Assembly: GCA_016214695.1 (NCBI GenBank)
Contig: JACRNY010000002.1
Span: forward strand, 124,001-188,000
Source of the DNA: Nitrosomonadales bacterium
Lineage (GTDB): Bacteria > Pseudomonadota > Gammaproteobacteria > Burkholderiales > Gallionellaceae
Reading direction: 5' to 3'
DNA length: 64,000 nucleotides
A model generated the notes under the pieces. The model saw only the letters and a list, made by a program, of their open reading frames with translations, had not been told where the DNA came from and did not search any database. Positions 1 to 7,929 of this stretch are shown one piece after another. The stretch's first letter is position 1. Every line of letters starts with the position of its first letter. The position numbers were made by a program, and so were the translations under genes.

Positions 1-363
1 AGTCTGCAACACGCAGACATGCGTCTCCATGCCGCAGACGATGACCTGAGTGCGGCCGGTCTCTTTGAGTCGTTTGAGGAAGGCATCGTTGCCGCAGCAG
101 CTGAAGGTCATCTTTTCGATGGCGGGCGCGGTCGGCGCCCTGCTGCGCAGCTCGTTCAATGTCGGACCCAGCCCTTTGACGTACTGCTCGGAGAAGATCA
201 CCGGCACGTTCAGTTCGTTCGCGCTTTCGAGCAGAATGCCGGCATTTCTGGTCAATTGAGCCAGCACGTTCTGTTCCATGGCGGCACAGAGTCTTTCCTG
301 CACGTCGATGACGACCAGCACGGCCTTGCCTGGATCGAGCAGGAATTTGGTTGGGACAGACAT
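1..363 (-). CDS. Isochorismatase-family cysteine hydrolase (3' end cut off by window edge)
   Basis: The first 121 codons are present; the gene runs off the left edge. The family hydrolyses isochorismate, nicotinamide or related amides through a cytosolic Asp-Lys-Cys triad. The triad is visible as D20 in LVVIDVQERL, K84 in AIEKMTFSCC and C117 in VCGMETHVCVLQT; the last motif is the family signature. The short N-terminus resembles the YcaC/ISOC1-like branch rather than PncA, and the substrate cannot be read from the sequence. A GGAGGAG Shine-Dalgarno lies just before the ATG at 363. No partner genes are visible. Confidence 0.85.
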   Translation of the reverse strand, partial: MSVPTKFLLDPGKAVLVVIDVQERLCAAMEQNVLAQLTRNAGILLESANELNVPVIFSEQYVKGLGPTLNELRSRAPTAPAIEKMTFSCCGNDAFLKRLKETGRTQVIVCGMETHVCVLQT

Positions 364-477
364 GACTCCTCCGATGACTGATTGGGTTGGGAGTCGGAAT
401 TATGATCGAAGACGGCGCGGAATGCTCAAGACTCAGCCGGGTGAGCTTGCGCTGCCCAGCCTGCATTCCCGCCGCAC

Positions 478-696
478 TTATTTCAGCGTGCGCAACACCT
501 GCATCTCGGCCTTGAGCCAATCTTCCAGTTCGTGGCCAGGAACGAAACCGCGCTCTTTCGCCAGGTAGTAGGCGATCTGCTCTATCTGAGAACGCATCTC
601 TTTTGCCTTGGTGTTCGCCTCATCGTGGCTGTGGCTGTGGTTCTCGGCGTTGAAGGGTATGACGAGTTCCCCGTACAGCGGCTGTTCCTGGCTCAT
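478..696 (-). CDS. DUF2934-family small protein
   Basis: A 72-residue acidic protein with a His-rich stretch near residues 18-25 (NHSHSHDE). Its C-terminus (IAYYLAKERGFVPGHELEDW) matches the DUF2934 pattern of an aromatic/Ala helix, a Gly turn, then a DW-x-x-AE helix. The function of the family is unknown; it is common in environmental proteobacteria. An AAGGA ribosome site precedes the ATG at 696. There are no close operon partners. Confidence rests on the short domain motif only. Confidence 0.6.
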   Translation of the reverse strand: MSQEQPLYGELVIPFNAENHSHSHDEANTKAKEMRSQIEQIAYYLAKERGFVPGHELEDWLKAEMQVLRTLK

Positions 697-834
697 GGTG
701 GAAGTCCTTTGTTGGAAAGACTTCCATTAGTAGCAACTGCCGGTTACAGCAATATGACGGCAGGCGCCGATCCGGATGACACTACCGTGCCCAGTGCGAT
801 TGCCATTCCCGGGCCGCGGCCGCGCTCGCGTGTA

Positions 835-864
835 TTGACGCCGGCACAGGCACAGGACTAGGCT
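835..864 (+). promoter_or_regulatory. Possible sigma70 promoter for the 933-1184 gene
   Basis: TTGACG at 835-840 is a good -35 match. TAGGCT at 859-864, after an 18-nt spacer, is a weak -10. It lies about 70 bp ahead of the start codon at 933 in an otherwise featureless 236-bp gap. Confidence 0.3.
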
Positions 865-932
865 ATACGCATCGTGACAGCCTGCATGCCTGCACAGGCA
901 TGGGAATGATCTACTGAAACCGGAGAACTGCC

Positions 933-1184
933 ATGATCGATAGAGAAGCCGTTCTGCATACGCTCAAATGCAGCCCAAGCCAGTATCCGAAGATGCTGGA
1001 TGAGCGGTTCCCCCACATCCTGGAAAATATCATCAAGCTCTGGGATACACCCGAGGCGGAGCCCTATCTCTCCGAGTTGCTGCGGCCCAATGCCGGCAGG
1101 TTCGACCGCGAGGGATTTCCGGATGAAGCGTGGGAGGAGATATTGCACCTGCAGGTACTCCACGGCAAACAGCATCCGCATTAG
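933..1184 (+). CDS. Small hypothetical protein
   Basis: An 83-residue soluble, acidic protein with no signal peptide or membrane segment. I do not recognise a domain. It starts at an ATG with GGAG seven bases upstream. The body looks mainly helical and ends in a His-rich tail (LHLQVLHGKQHPH), which might bind metal (inference). It appears monocistronic and converges on the minus-strand gene ending at 1209. Codon use is like that of its neighbours, so it is probably a real gene. Confidence 0.55.
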   Translation: MIDREAVLHTLKCSPSQYPKMLDERFPHILENIIKLWDTPEAEPYLSELLRPNAGRFDREGFPDEAWEEILHLQVLHGKQHPH

Positions 1185-1208
1185 GCCGGCAATGCCGGTT
1201 GCTCCGTA

Positions 1209-1784
1209 CTAGTCGTTCGGTGCGAACTGCAAGGAGCAGGACAGCACGCCGGCGATGAACAAATTCTTCCCGTGCCCGACGAATGCACCGGGCGCCAGTT
1301 TGAAGCACGCCAGGTTGGCGAGGATCCTGCGGACCTTTTGCTGCGTCAGCAATTCCCAGGCAGCATCGAACTCGTCCTGTTTGAGGACCAGCTCAAGCAC
1401 CAGTCCGCTCTGGTTCGCCAACTCGGGGATGAGCAAGCGCCCGATCTCGCCGCTGCTGGTGCCTTTTTCCGCTGCGACATAGCCCGATTCACCGAGAGCG
1501 ATATTGACTTTCGAGGCATCGACCGTGGTATGCGCGGCAAGGTAGTCGAACAGCTTGTCGTCGAACTCCTGGTCGGTTTCGCCGTGCGCCTCCTGCTTGC
1601 TCGCGGAACCCAGGAACTCGAAATCGGCACTGGGCTTGTTCTCCGTGAGTTTGCGCACCGAGCCGACCTTCTGGCAGGAGAGCTTGAGCGCGCGGGCGGA
1701 TTTCTGGCTCGACACGTCTTCAGACTTTCCCTTGCTGTGCACGAGAAAGGAATCGAATTTCAGTTCGAGCGTGACTTCTATCAT
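1209..1784 (-). CDS. Hypothetical protein translationally coupled to a THUMP methyltransferase
   Basis: 191 residues when started at the ATG at 1784. An upstream start at 1832 would lie inside the methyltransferase gene. The chosen ATG overlaps the stop of the upstream gene as ATGA, implying translational coupling. The protein begins MIEVTLELKFDSFLVHSKGK and is soluble with no signal peptide. Residues about 60-100 are Glu/Asp-rich, and the C-terminal third is alternately hydrophobic (LAPGAFVGHGKNLFIAGVLS). I recognise no family. Its position suggests a role linked to the RNA methyltransferase, but that is inference. Confidence 0.6.
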   Translation of the reverse strand: MIEVTLELKFDSFLVHSKGKSEDVSSQKSARALKLSCQKVGSVRKLTENKPSADFEFLGSASKQEAHGETDQEFDDKLFDYLAAHTTVDASKVNIALGESGYVAAEKGTSSGEIGRLLIPELANQSGLVLELVLKQDEFDAAWELLTQQKVRRILANLACFKLAPGAFVGHGKNLFIAGVLSCSLQFAPND

Positions 1785-2926
1785 TTTGGTCTGTTGCTCC
1801 CCGCCACGATCTTGTACTCGAACAACCTGCATTCGATCGCGCCGTTATAAAGTGGTATGCGTTTGGACGGCGTGAGCCGCATGAGTTTGGCGATGCGCAA
1901 GTCGGCGGTGAAGAGGTAGACATCCCAGCCGCCGAACTTCTTCTTCAACACATCACCCAGTTGCGGATACAGCTCGGCGAGTTCGTCCTCGTCGCCCATG
2001 CGCTCGCCGTAGGGCAGGTTGGCGACGAGGATGCCTTCTTTTTCCGGCGGTGAGGCTTCCAGTGCGTTGCACTGCTTCAGGTCCACGGTCTCACGGATGC
2101 CGGCCTCTTCCAGGTTCTGGTGCGCGGCCTTGAGCGCGTCGCCGTAGAGGTCGCTGCCGTAGATGGGCAATTCGCACACCGGCTTCTGCGCGGCGAAAGC
2201 GGTATCGCGCATCGCGCCCCAGGTCTTGGCGTCGAAGTTCTTCAGCTTCTCGAAGGCGAAGTGGCGCGCGATGCCGGGCATGATGTTGAGCGAGATCTGC
2301 GCGGCTTCGATGAGGAAGGTGCCGCTGCCGCACATGGGGTCGAGCAGCGGGATGCCGGGCTTCCAGCCGGTCATCATCAGGATGCCGGCGGCGAGGTTCT
2401 CGCGCAGCGGCGCGATGTTGGTGTGGATGCGCACGCCGCGCTTGTAAAGCGCGTCGCCGGATGTGTCGAGATAGAGCGTGAAGTTCTCGCCCTCGAAGAA
2501 GGCGTGGATGCGCATGTCGGGATCGAGCTTGGCCACGCTGGGGCGCGCGTCCTTCTCGGCGCGGAATTTGTCGCACACCGCGTCCTTGATCTTGAGCGTG
2601 ATGAATTCCAGGCTCTTGAGTGGACACTTGATCGCGGTGACCTTGACCAGGATGGTGCAACTCACATCGAACCAGCGCGTCCACGGCAGCTCGTAGACGG
2701 CTTTGTACACGTCCTGTTCGTCGCGAAAGCGCGTGGCGTCCTTGACGCGCCAGAGTATGCGCGAGGCGAGACGGCTCTGCAGGTTGATGCGGTAGCAGGT
2801 CGGCCAATCGCCGGCGAAGGCGATACCGCCGGCGCTGATGCGCACGTCGGTGGCACCGAACGAGGTCAGTTCGTCGGAGAGGAGTTTTTCCAGTCCGCGC
2901 GGACAGGTGGCGAAAAAATCGGGCAT
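1781..2926 (-). CDS. THUMP-domain class I SAM-dependent RNA methyltransferase (RlmL N-half / YpsC-like)
   Basis: 381 residues. An RNA-binding THUMP region covers roughly residues 45-155, followed by a Rossmann methyltransferase. The SAM-binding motif is LLDPMCGSGTFLIEAA at about 194-209, and the catalytic N-x-P-Y motif of N2-guanine methylases appears as NLPYGERMG at about 303-311. E. coli RlmL (about 700 residues) carries a second methyltransferase half (RlmK) that is absent here; this short form is common in betaproteobacteria. Likely substrate is 23S rRNA (family knowledge). A CACAGAG hairpin lies 24 bp upstream, and hemJ precedes it in the same direction. Confidence 0.85.
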   Translation of the reverse strand: MPDFFATCPRGLEKLLSDELTSFGATDVRISAGGIAFAGDWPTCYRINLQSRLASRILWRVKDATRFRDEQDVYKAVYELPWTRWFDVSCTILVKVTAIKCPLKSLEFITLKIKDAVCDKFRAEKDARPSVAKLDPDMRIHAFFEGENFTLYLDTSGDALYKRGVRIHTNIAPLRENLAAGILMMTGWKPGIPLLDPMCGSGTFLIEAAQISLNIMPGIARHFAFEKLKNFDAKTWGAMRDTAFAAQKPVCELPIYGSDLYGDALKAAHQNLEEAGIRETVDLKQCNALEASPPEKEGILVANLPYGERMGDEDELAELYPQLGDVLKKKFGGWDVYLFTADLRIAKLMRLTPSKRIPLYNGAIECRLFEYKIVAGSNRPK

Positions 2927-2949
2927 CTGATGAACCTTAAAAACTATTT

Positions 2950-3020
2950 GCCACAGAGATCACAGAGTACACAGAGAGGCACGGCGGTTTTCTCTGTGGT
3001 CTCTGTGTACTCTGTGGCTA
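2950..3020. repeat. CACAGAG-arm palindromic intergenic repeat, copy 1
   Basis: Each arm holds three CACAGAG heptamers at a 9-nt period, and the other arm carries their reverse complements, so RNA from either strand would fold into a long hairpin. Its right end supplies the TAG stop of hemJ (complement of CTA at 3018-3020), and its left end is 24 bp before the methyltransferase start. Related copies are at 5701-5775, 20845-20970 and 34902-34976. Confidence 0.85.
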
Positions 3021-3428
3021 AAAGGGTTTTACTACTACCAATATCACCACAGCGAGCAGCACCAGCACCGGCACTTCATTGAAGAAACGGAACCACACAT
3101 GGCTGCGGGTGTTGCGGTCTGCGGCGAACACTTTCACCAGATGGCCACAATACAGATGGTAGGCGACGAGACCGGCCACCAGCGTGGTCTTGAGGTGCAG
3201 CCAGCCTCCGGTGAAGCCGAAACCGAACCACAGCCACAGCCCGGTGATGACGGCGAGCGCACCGATGGGCGTGACGAATTTGTACAGTTTGCGCTCCATC
3301 AGCTTCAGCCTTTCCTTCACGGCGCTCTCCTCTGCCATCGCGTGATTGACGAAGATGCGCGGCAGGTAGAACAGGCCGGCGAACCAGCTGACGACGAAGA
3401 AGATATGGAATGCTTTGAGCCACAACAT
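3018..3428 (-). CDS. hemJ: Protoporphyrinogen oxidase HemJ (CopD/UPF0093 family)
   Basis: A 136-residue membrane protein with about four transmembrane helices that oxidises protoporphyrinogen IX to protoporphyrin IX in heme synthesis where HemG/HemY are absent. Signature blocks are WLKAFHIFFVVSWFAGLFYL at the N-terminus with the conserved His, GWLHLKTTLVAGLVAYHLYCG in the middle, and RFFNEVPVLVLLAVVI at the end. The ATG at 3428 has GAGGTGA upstream; an upstream in-frame ATG at 3479 would translate repeat sequence and was rejected. Its TAG stop is formed by the edge of a CACAGAG repeat. Confidence 0.85.
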   Translation of the reverse strand: MLWLKAFHIFFVVSWFAGLFYLPRIFVNHAMAEESAVKERLKLMERKLYKFVTPIGALAVITGLWLWFGFGFTGGWLHLKTTLVAGLVAYHLYCGHLVKVFAADRNTRSHVWFRFFNEVPVLVLLAVVILVVVKPF

Positions 3429-3452
3429 GGAATCACCTCGGTATTTATAACT

Positions 3453-3511
3453 CCGTTCGTGGTGAGCTTGTCGAACCATGAACGGCCCTTCGACAAGCTC
3501 AGGGCGAACGG
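3453..3511. repeat. GTTCG-GAGCTTGTCGAA repeat pair (inverted)
   Basis: Two facing copies of the GTTCG-(C/T)CCTGAGC-TTGTCGAAGG repeat are separated by a few bases, between the stop of the nodJ-like gene and the start of hemJ. Both strands could form a strong stem. Related units occur at 9476-9505, 9812-9838, 11571-11599 and 34413-34474. Confidence 0.8.
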
Positions 3512-3524
3512 CCCTCCAGCTTCA

Positions 3525-4310
3525 CTACCGCGACAACCTGCGCCGGAACAACACCAGCGACACATAGAAACTGACCAGCGCATAAGCCAGCAACACGCCG
3601 ATATGCAGCATCGCCTGCGGCGGCACCACGCCGCTCATCAGCGGTCTGGCCAGGTCCACCGCATGTGTCAGCGGCAACACACCGGCGACGACCTGCAGGG
3701 CTTGCGGCAGTTGCGTGACCGGGAAAAAGACGCCGCATAGTAGCATCATCGGGGTGATGACCAGCGTGAAGTAGTACATGAAGAAATCGTATGCGGGAGC
3801 CAGCGCGGTCATGATCAGACCGAGTGCGGCAAAGGCCAGACCGATCAGCAGCGCGAGCGGGATCATCCACAGCGACATCAGCGAATGCGACAGGCCGAGT
3901 ATCCAGATCACGGCGAGCACCGCCGCACCCGACATCAGGCTCTTGGTGGCCGCCCACAGGATCTCGGACAGCACCACATCGTCGAGCGACACCGGCGTAT
4001 TCAGGATCGCCTCCCAGGTACGCTGTTCGTGCATGCGCGCGAAACCGGAGTACAGCGCCTCGAAGCTGGCACTGTTCATGGTGCTGTAACAGACGGTACC
4101 CGCGGCGAGGAAAGCCATGTAGGACATGCCGCCCATCTCGGGCAGCAGGCTGCCGAGGCCGTAGCCAAGGCCGAGCATGTAGATCACCGGATCGGCGAGA
4201 TGGCCGAGGATGGAAGGCGCGGCGATCTTCTTCCATACCAGCCAGTGGCGGCGCCAGATGGGGAAGAAGCGCAGACTCAGGCGCGGCAGTGCGAAGTATT
4301 GCTTGCTCAT
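3525..4310 (-). CDS. NodJ-like ABC-2 transporter permease
   Basis: A 261-residue inner-membrane protein with six predicted helices, matching the ABC-2/NodJ family that exports lipid-linked or small hydrophobic molecules. Landmarks are GHLADPVIYMLGLGYGLG near residues 36-53, the family-typical MHEQRTWEAILNTPVSLDD segment at about 93-111, and MLLCGVFFPVTQLP near 187-200. It overlaps the upstream thioesterase by 4 bp and forms one operon with the NodI-like ATPase. The exported substrate is unknown; nodulation itself is not implied. Confidence 0.85.
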   Translation of the reverse strand: MSKQYFALPRLSLRFFPIWRRHWLVWKKIAAPSILGHLADPVIYMLGLGYGLGSLLPEMGGMSYMAFLAAGTVCYSTMNSASFEALYSGFARMHEQRTWEAILNTPVSLDDVVLSEILWAATKSLMSGAAVLAVIWILGLSHSLMSLWMIPLALLIGLAFAALGLIMTALAPAYDFFMYYFTLVITPMMLLCGVFFPVTQLPQALQVVAGVLPLTHAVDLARPLMSGVVPPQAMLHIGVLLAYALVSFYVSLVLFRRRLSR

Positions 4311-4774
4311 TTCGATCTATCCATTTCCACAGCGGCGAGCGCATCGATGGGTTTGACGACACCGACGCCGCGCGCGTAGACGCAGCCCTTCGATGCGCCC
4401 TCCGCCATGATGCGGGCATCCTTGCTGAAGGTGTGTTTCATATAGAAGTATTTCTCGTCCCAGTGCGTCACTTCCGTCTTCACTATGTACTTGGCGAAGA
4501 TGCCGAGCGGCTTCTTGTAGCTCATGGTGTGCTCGGCGATGACCGGTATCCAGTTGCGCCTGAACATGGCTCTCAGCAAACCGCTGCGCGCGAAGATATC
4601 CACGCGGTTGAGGTCGCAGATGGTGAGGTAGCGGCCGTTGTTCATGTGCAGGTTGATATCGATGTCGTTGGGCAGCACGCGCAGACTGAACTCGCTGGTG
4701 AACTTGCCGTTCTCCAGCCGCGCGCAGAACAGCGAGCGGATGAGTACATAGAGCATGCGGAAGATCAGGTTCAT
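4307..4774 (-). CDS. Hotdog-fold acyl-CoA thioesterase-like protein
   Basis: 155 residues with a hydrophobic first 17 residues, probably a membrane anchor, then a hotdog fold of the 4-hydroxybenzoyl-CoA thioesterase/THEM6 type. The central helix motif is [21 protein letters not shown]. The Asp and HMNNGRY block form the active-site region in this family. The gene is sandwiched with 4-bp overlaps between the ATPase and permease genes of an ABC exporter. This suggests an acyl substrate is handled with transport (inference). Confidence 0.75.
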   Translation of the reverse strand: MNLIFRMLYVLIRSLFCARLENGKFTSEFSLRVLPNDIDINLHMNNGRYLTICDLNRVDIFARSGLLRAMFRRNWIPVIAEHTMSYKKPLGIFAKYIVKTEVTHWDEKYFYMKHTFSKDARIMAEGASKGCVYARGVGVVKPIDALAAVEMDRSK

Positions 4775-5685
4775 TCGCGCATCTCGCGGCCGGTCAGTTT
4801 CAGAAAAACGTCCTCCAGGTTCGCCGGGCGGTGCAGATAGCGCAGTTCACTCTGGGCGTGCAGATGCGCAACCAGCGCTTGCGCATCCTGAACGTAGCAG
4901 AACACCGACTCGCCGCTGACCTCGAAACGCTGCGCAAACTTCGCCGCATGTTCGTTCGCCCACTGCCCGGAAGTCTCGCCGAACACCTCCACCACCTGCG
5001 GTTCGATGTTGCTCTCGATGAGTTCGCGCGGCGAGCCCTGGCTGATGAGCTTGCCGTTGTCCATCACCGCGAGGCGGTGACACAGGCGCTCGGCCTCGTC
5101 CATGAAGTGCGTGGTGAGCAGCAGGGTCTTGCCCTGCGAGGTCAGTTCGCGCAGGCGTTGCCAGATGAGGTGGCGCGCCTGCGGATCGAGGCCGGTGGTC
5201 GGCTCGTCGAGGAAGATGACGTCGGGATCGTTGACCAGCGCGCGCGCCAGCGTGAGGCGGCGCTTCATGCCGCCGGACAGCGTCGGCACCTTGGCGTCGC
5301 GCTTGCTGGTGAGGCTGGCGAACTCGAGCAGGTCGGGGATGCGCGCCTCGATCTCGCTGTCGTGCATGCCGAAGTAACGGCCGTACACCAGCAGGTTCTC
5401 GGCCACGGTGAAGTCGGGATCGAGGTTGTCCATCTGCGGCACCACGCCGACGCGGATGCGCGCCTCGCGCGCGGCCTGCGGCACCGGCAGGTCGAGCAGC
5501 ATGGCCTTGCCCGCATCCGGCGCGATCAATCCCAGCAGCATGCGCAGTGTGGTGGTCTTGCCGGCACCGTTGGGGCCGAGCAGGCCGAAACATTCGCCCT
5601 TGTGGATGGCAAGGTCGAGGCCGTCCACCACGCGGTTGCCGCCGTAGGATTTTTGCAGGCCGGTGGCTTTGATAACTGCATTCAT
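4771..5685 (-). CDS. NodI-like ABC transporter ATP-binding protein
   Basis: 304-residue cytosolic ATPase. Walker A is GPNGAGKTT at about residues 38-46, the signature is LSGGMKRR, and Walker B is [10 protein letters not shown] followed by LDPQAR and the switch His in [11 protein letters not shown]. The C-terminal extension of about 80 residues is typical of the DrrA/NodI branch, which pairs with ABC-2 permeases. It is first in a three-gene operon (ATPase, thioesterase, permease). A CACAGAG hairpin separates it from the hydrolase gene upstream. Confidence 0.9.
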   Translation of the reverse strand: MNAVIKATGLQKSYGGNRVVDGLDLAIHKGECFGLLGPNGAGKTTTLRMLLGLIAPDAGKAMLLDLPVPQAAREARIRVGVVPQMDNLDPDFTVAENLLVYGRYFGMHDSEIEARIPDLLEFASLTSKRDAKVPTLSGGMKRRLTLARALVNDPDVIFLDEPTTGLDPQARHLIWQRLRELTSQGKTLLLTTHFMDEAERLCHRLAVMDNGKLISQGSPRELIESNIEPQVVEVFGETSGQWANEHAAKFAQRFEVSGESVFCYVQDAQALVAHLHAQSELRYLHRPANLEDVFLKLTGREMRE

Positions 5686-5700
5686 TGTTGGAACCTTTTT

Positions 5701-5775
5701 GCCACAGAGTTCACAGAGAACACAGAGAAGTCTGTGATTGGTGTTTCTCTGTGCGCTCTGTGTCCTCTGTGGCTA
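5701..5775. repeat. CACAGAG-arm palindromic intergenic repeat, copy 2
   Basis: Three CACAGAG units at 9-nt period on the left arm and two to three complementary units on the right, with a short loop. It lies between the alpha/beta-hydrolase stop (5792) and the NodI-like start (5685), both minus strand. Confidence 0.85.
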
Positions 5776-5791
5776 ATTTGTTGTTTTTGAC

Positions 5792-6412
5792 TCACAACTC
5801 GACTCCGGAAAAATGTCGTTTCACGATATCGCGCAATTGTGTCAATCGTCCATGGAAGAAATGCTCGGCCTGCGGCAACACCACGATGGGCAGGTGCTGC
5901 GGGCGCGCCCAGTCGAGCGCATCGGCCAGCGGCACCACATCGTCGTGTTCACCGTGGATGACCAAGGTGTCGGGAGACACGGCGGGCATGGCGAAGCGCC
6001 CGACTGCGGGGGCAGCCAGCACCAGATGCTGCGGCTTCAGCCGTTGTGCGGCGCGCGCCGCGACATAACCGCCGAAAGAGAAACCGGAGAGCAGCAGCGG
6101 CAACTCTTCGCCGAACTGTTCCTGCGCATAGTGCGCCACATCGACCAGGTCCTGCTCTTCGCCGTCGCCGCCGCTGAACTCGCCTTCGCTGGCACCGACG
6201 CCGCGGAAGTTGAAGCGCACCGCGACGCAGCCCATCTCGGCGAAGGTCTTGGCCAGCATGACCGCGACCTTGTTGTCCATGTTGCCGCCCATGGTCGGCA
6301 GCGGATGCGCCACGATCGCGAGCGCGCAGGGGATGTCGTCGGGCATATGCACCAGCCCTTCGAGCTGGCCGGCCGCGCCGGTCAGCGTGAATTTTTGCAG
6401 TGCGGTCGCCAT
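5792..6412 (-). CDS. Alpha/beta hydrolase (serine hydrolase)
   Basis: 206 residues from the ATG at 6412, which overlaps the ferredoxin stop as ATGA; a longer reading frame upstream is the ferredoxin gene in another frame. Nucleophile elbow is GFSFGG, with a conserved Asp in HGEHDDVVP and a His in QAEHFFHG near the C-terminus. HPLPTMGGNMDNKV and RFNFRGVGASEGEF are typical of the dienelactone-hydrolase-like subgroup often annotated as COG2945. The substrate is unknown. It is the last gene of the VanZ-ferredoxin-hydrolase operon. Confidence 0.85.
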   Translation of the reverse strand: MATALQKFTLTGAAGQLEGLVHMPDDIPCALAIVAHPLPTMGGNMDNKVAVMLAKTFAEMGCVAVRFNFRGVGASEGEFSGGDGEEQDLVDVAHYAQEQFGEELPLLLSGFSFGGYVAARAAQRLKPQHLVLAAPAVGRFAMPAVSPDTLVIHGEHDDVVPLADALDWARPQHLPIVVLPQAEHFFHGRLTQLRDIVKRHFSGVEL

Positions 6413-6723
6413 CAGACTTTCAGGCGCTCCACGACACGCCCGTGCGCGAGATGCTCTTCGATGATCTCGTCGAGGTCCTGCTGGTCGACGTAGGTGTACC
6501 AGACCGCCTCGGGATAGACCACCAGCACCGGGCCGAGGTCGCAACGTCCGAGACAGCCGGCGGAGTTGATGCGGATGGTGTTCTTCTCGGTGGAGATGCC
6601 CAGCATCTTGACCTTGTCCTTAACGTAGTCGCGCGCGGCCTGCGCGTTGTGGTTGTTGCAGCAGTCTTCGCCCGCGGCACGCTGGTTGACGCAGAAGAAC
6701 ACATGCTTGTGGTAGGGACTCAT
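6412..6723 (-). CDS. Thioredoxin-like [2Fe-2S] ferredoxin
   Basis: 103 residues. Cysteine pattern C11 and the C21/C22 pair, then GCLGRCDLGP, matches the thioredoxin-fold 2Fe-2S ferredoxins (Shethna/Aquifex type) that shuttle electrons in the cytosol. The ATG at 6723 overlaps the VanZ-like stop, and its own stop overlaps the hydrolase start, so all three genes look coupled. No dedicated redox partner is visible nearby. Confidence 0.85.
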   Translation of the reverse strand: MSPYHKHVFFCVNQRAAGEDCCNNHNAQAARDYVKDKVKMLGISTEKNTIRINSAGCLGRCDLGPVLVVYPEAVWYTYVDQQDLDEIIEEHLAHGRVVERLKV

Positions 6724-7811
6724 TCTTTCACTTCCTCCTGATGACGGGTGGCTCGCGTCCACCACAGATATCCGCCCAGCAGCAGCGGGAACAGCGACGA
6801 TACGGTCTGCGACAGGCCGACATAATTGCGCAGATGACCATAGCGCCAATGATACAGGCGCATCGTGGCGGACTGTGCGCCGCTGTCGAGCACCCAGTGC
6901 ACCAGCACCAGATAGATCAGCGCGACCAGCACGAGCGCGCGGAAAAGCCACACGCGCGACACACCGCCGATGGCCGCCATCACCAGCAGCCCGACGACGA
7001 TGCCCAGCATCGCTTCGCCGTTGAGCCACAGCAGCAGCGCCCACGACTTGAGCAGCAGCGCGGCGGCGACGAACTTGGCCAGCGCCACCGTGCACAACAT
7101 CAGCACCACGCCGACCACCGCGTGACGGCGCACGCGCAACAGGGTCAACAGCAGCAGGCCCGCCATCATCATGTTGAGCGACACCGCCATGCTTTCCCAC
7201 AGGCTGAAGGGCTCATCCGGCATCCTCATGGACAGGCCATACGCCGGTTCGGTGATGAACACGTTGCCCAGCATGGGCAGCGAGGGATTGATCTGCGCGA
7301 ACATCCACAACATCATCAAGGCCAGGCCGAAATCCACGCCGGCTCCTTGCCGGAACAAGCCGATGCGCCACTCGGTGACGTGCGCGAACCAGGCCTGGCG
7401 CACGATGGTCACCGCCAGCAGCGCACCGATCAGCATGCCGGTGGTGTTGCTGAGGATGTCCGAGTTCGAGCTGATGCGACTCGGCAACCAGGTCTGCAGA
7501 TACTCCATCGCCACAGAGAGCAGCAGCCCGCCCAGCGTCGCCCCCAGCACGCTCTTCAGCGCATCGAAGTGGACGCGCAGGGTCAGCGCCAGCAACAGAC
7601 CGAAAGGCAGATAAGCGAGCAGATTGCTCATCGCGTCGAAGGCGGTATAAGTCTGGACAAACGGCGAGGCCAGTACTTCGGCAAAGCCGAAACCCTGCTC
7701 GCGCCACCCGGAAAAAGGCGACAAACTCGCATAGATAATGAACAGGGCATAACCCGCTGCCAGATAGCGGCGAAGCAGACTGCGGGGCTTTGCGGGTAAG
7801 GGAGTGCTCAT
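6720..7811 (-). CDS. VanZ-like family membrane protein
   Basis: 363 residues with about nine to ten hydrophobic segments. The N-terminal half carries the VanZ pattern: Asp and Asn in FDAMSNLLAYLPFG, then EYLQTWLPSRISSNSDIL followed by a conserved NTTG. The C-terminal half adds further helices not found in the enterococcal protein. VanZ confers low-level teicoplanin resistance; chromosomal relatives are of unknown function. It is the first gene of a tightly overlapping operon with a ferredoxin and a hydrolase. Confidence 0.8.
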   Translation of the reverse strand: MSTPLPAKPRSLLRRYLAAGYALFIIYASLSPFSGWREQGFGFAEVLASPFVQTYTAFDAMSNLLAYLPFGLLLALTLRVHFDALKSVLGATLGGLLLSVAMEYLQTWLPSRISSNSDILSNTTGMLIGALLAVTIVRQAWFAHVTEWRIGLFRQGAGVDFGLALMMLWMFAQINPSLPMLGNVFITEPAYGLSMRMPDEPFSLWESMAVSLNMMMAGLLLLTLLRVRRHAVVGVVLMLCTVALAKFVAAALLLKSWALLLWLNGEAMLGIVVGLLVMAAIGGVSRVWLFRALVLVALIYLVLVHWVLDSGAQSATMRLYHWRYGHLRNYVGLSQTVSSLFPLLLGGYLWWTRATRHQEEVKE

Positions 7812-7929
7812 GCTCTAAACCCGATGGAGTCGCTCAAACTTAATGTGGTTGACGTTGGGGTATGGGTAAGAAACAATGCAGCCCGCTTCACGGTCTCAGA
7901 TTATTATAAAAGTATCACTAGGAGGAATT

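Noticed and set aside
3429-3479. 17-residue N-terminal extension of hemJ
   Set aside because: It translates the GTTCG repeat; the ATG at 3428 has a good ribosome site and matches the family start.
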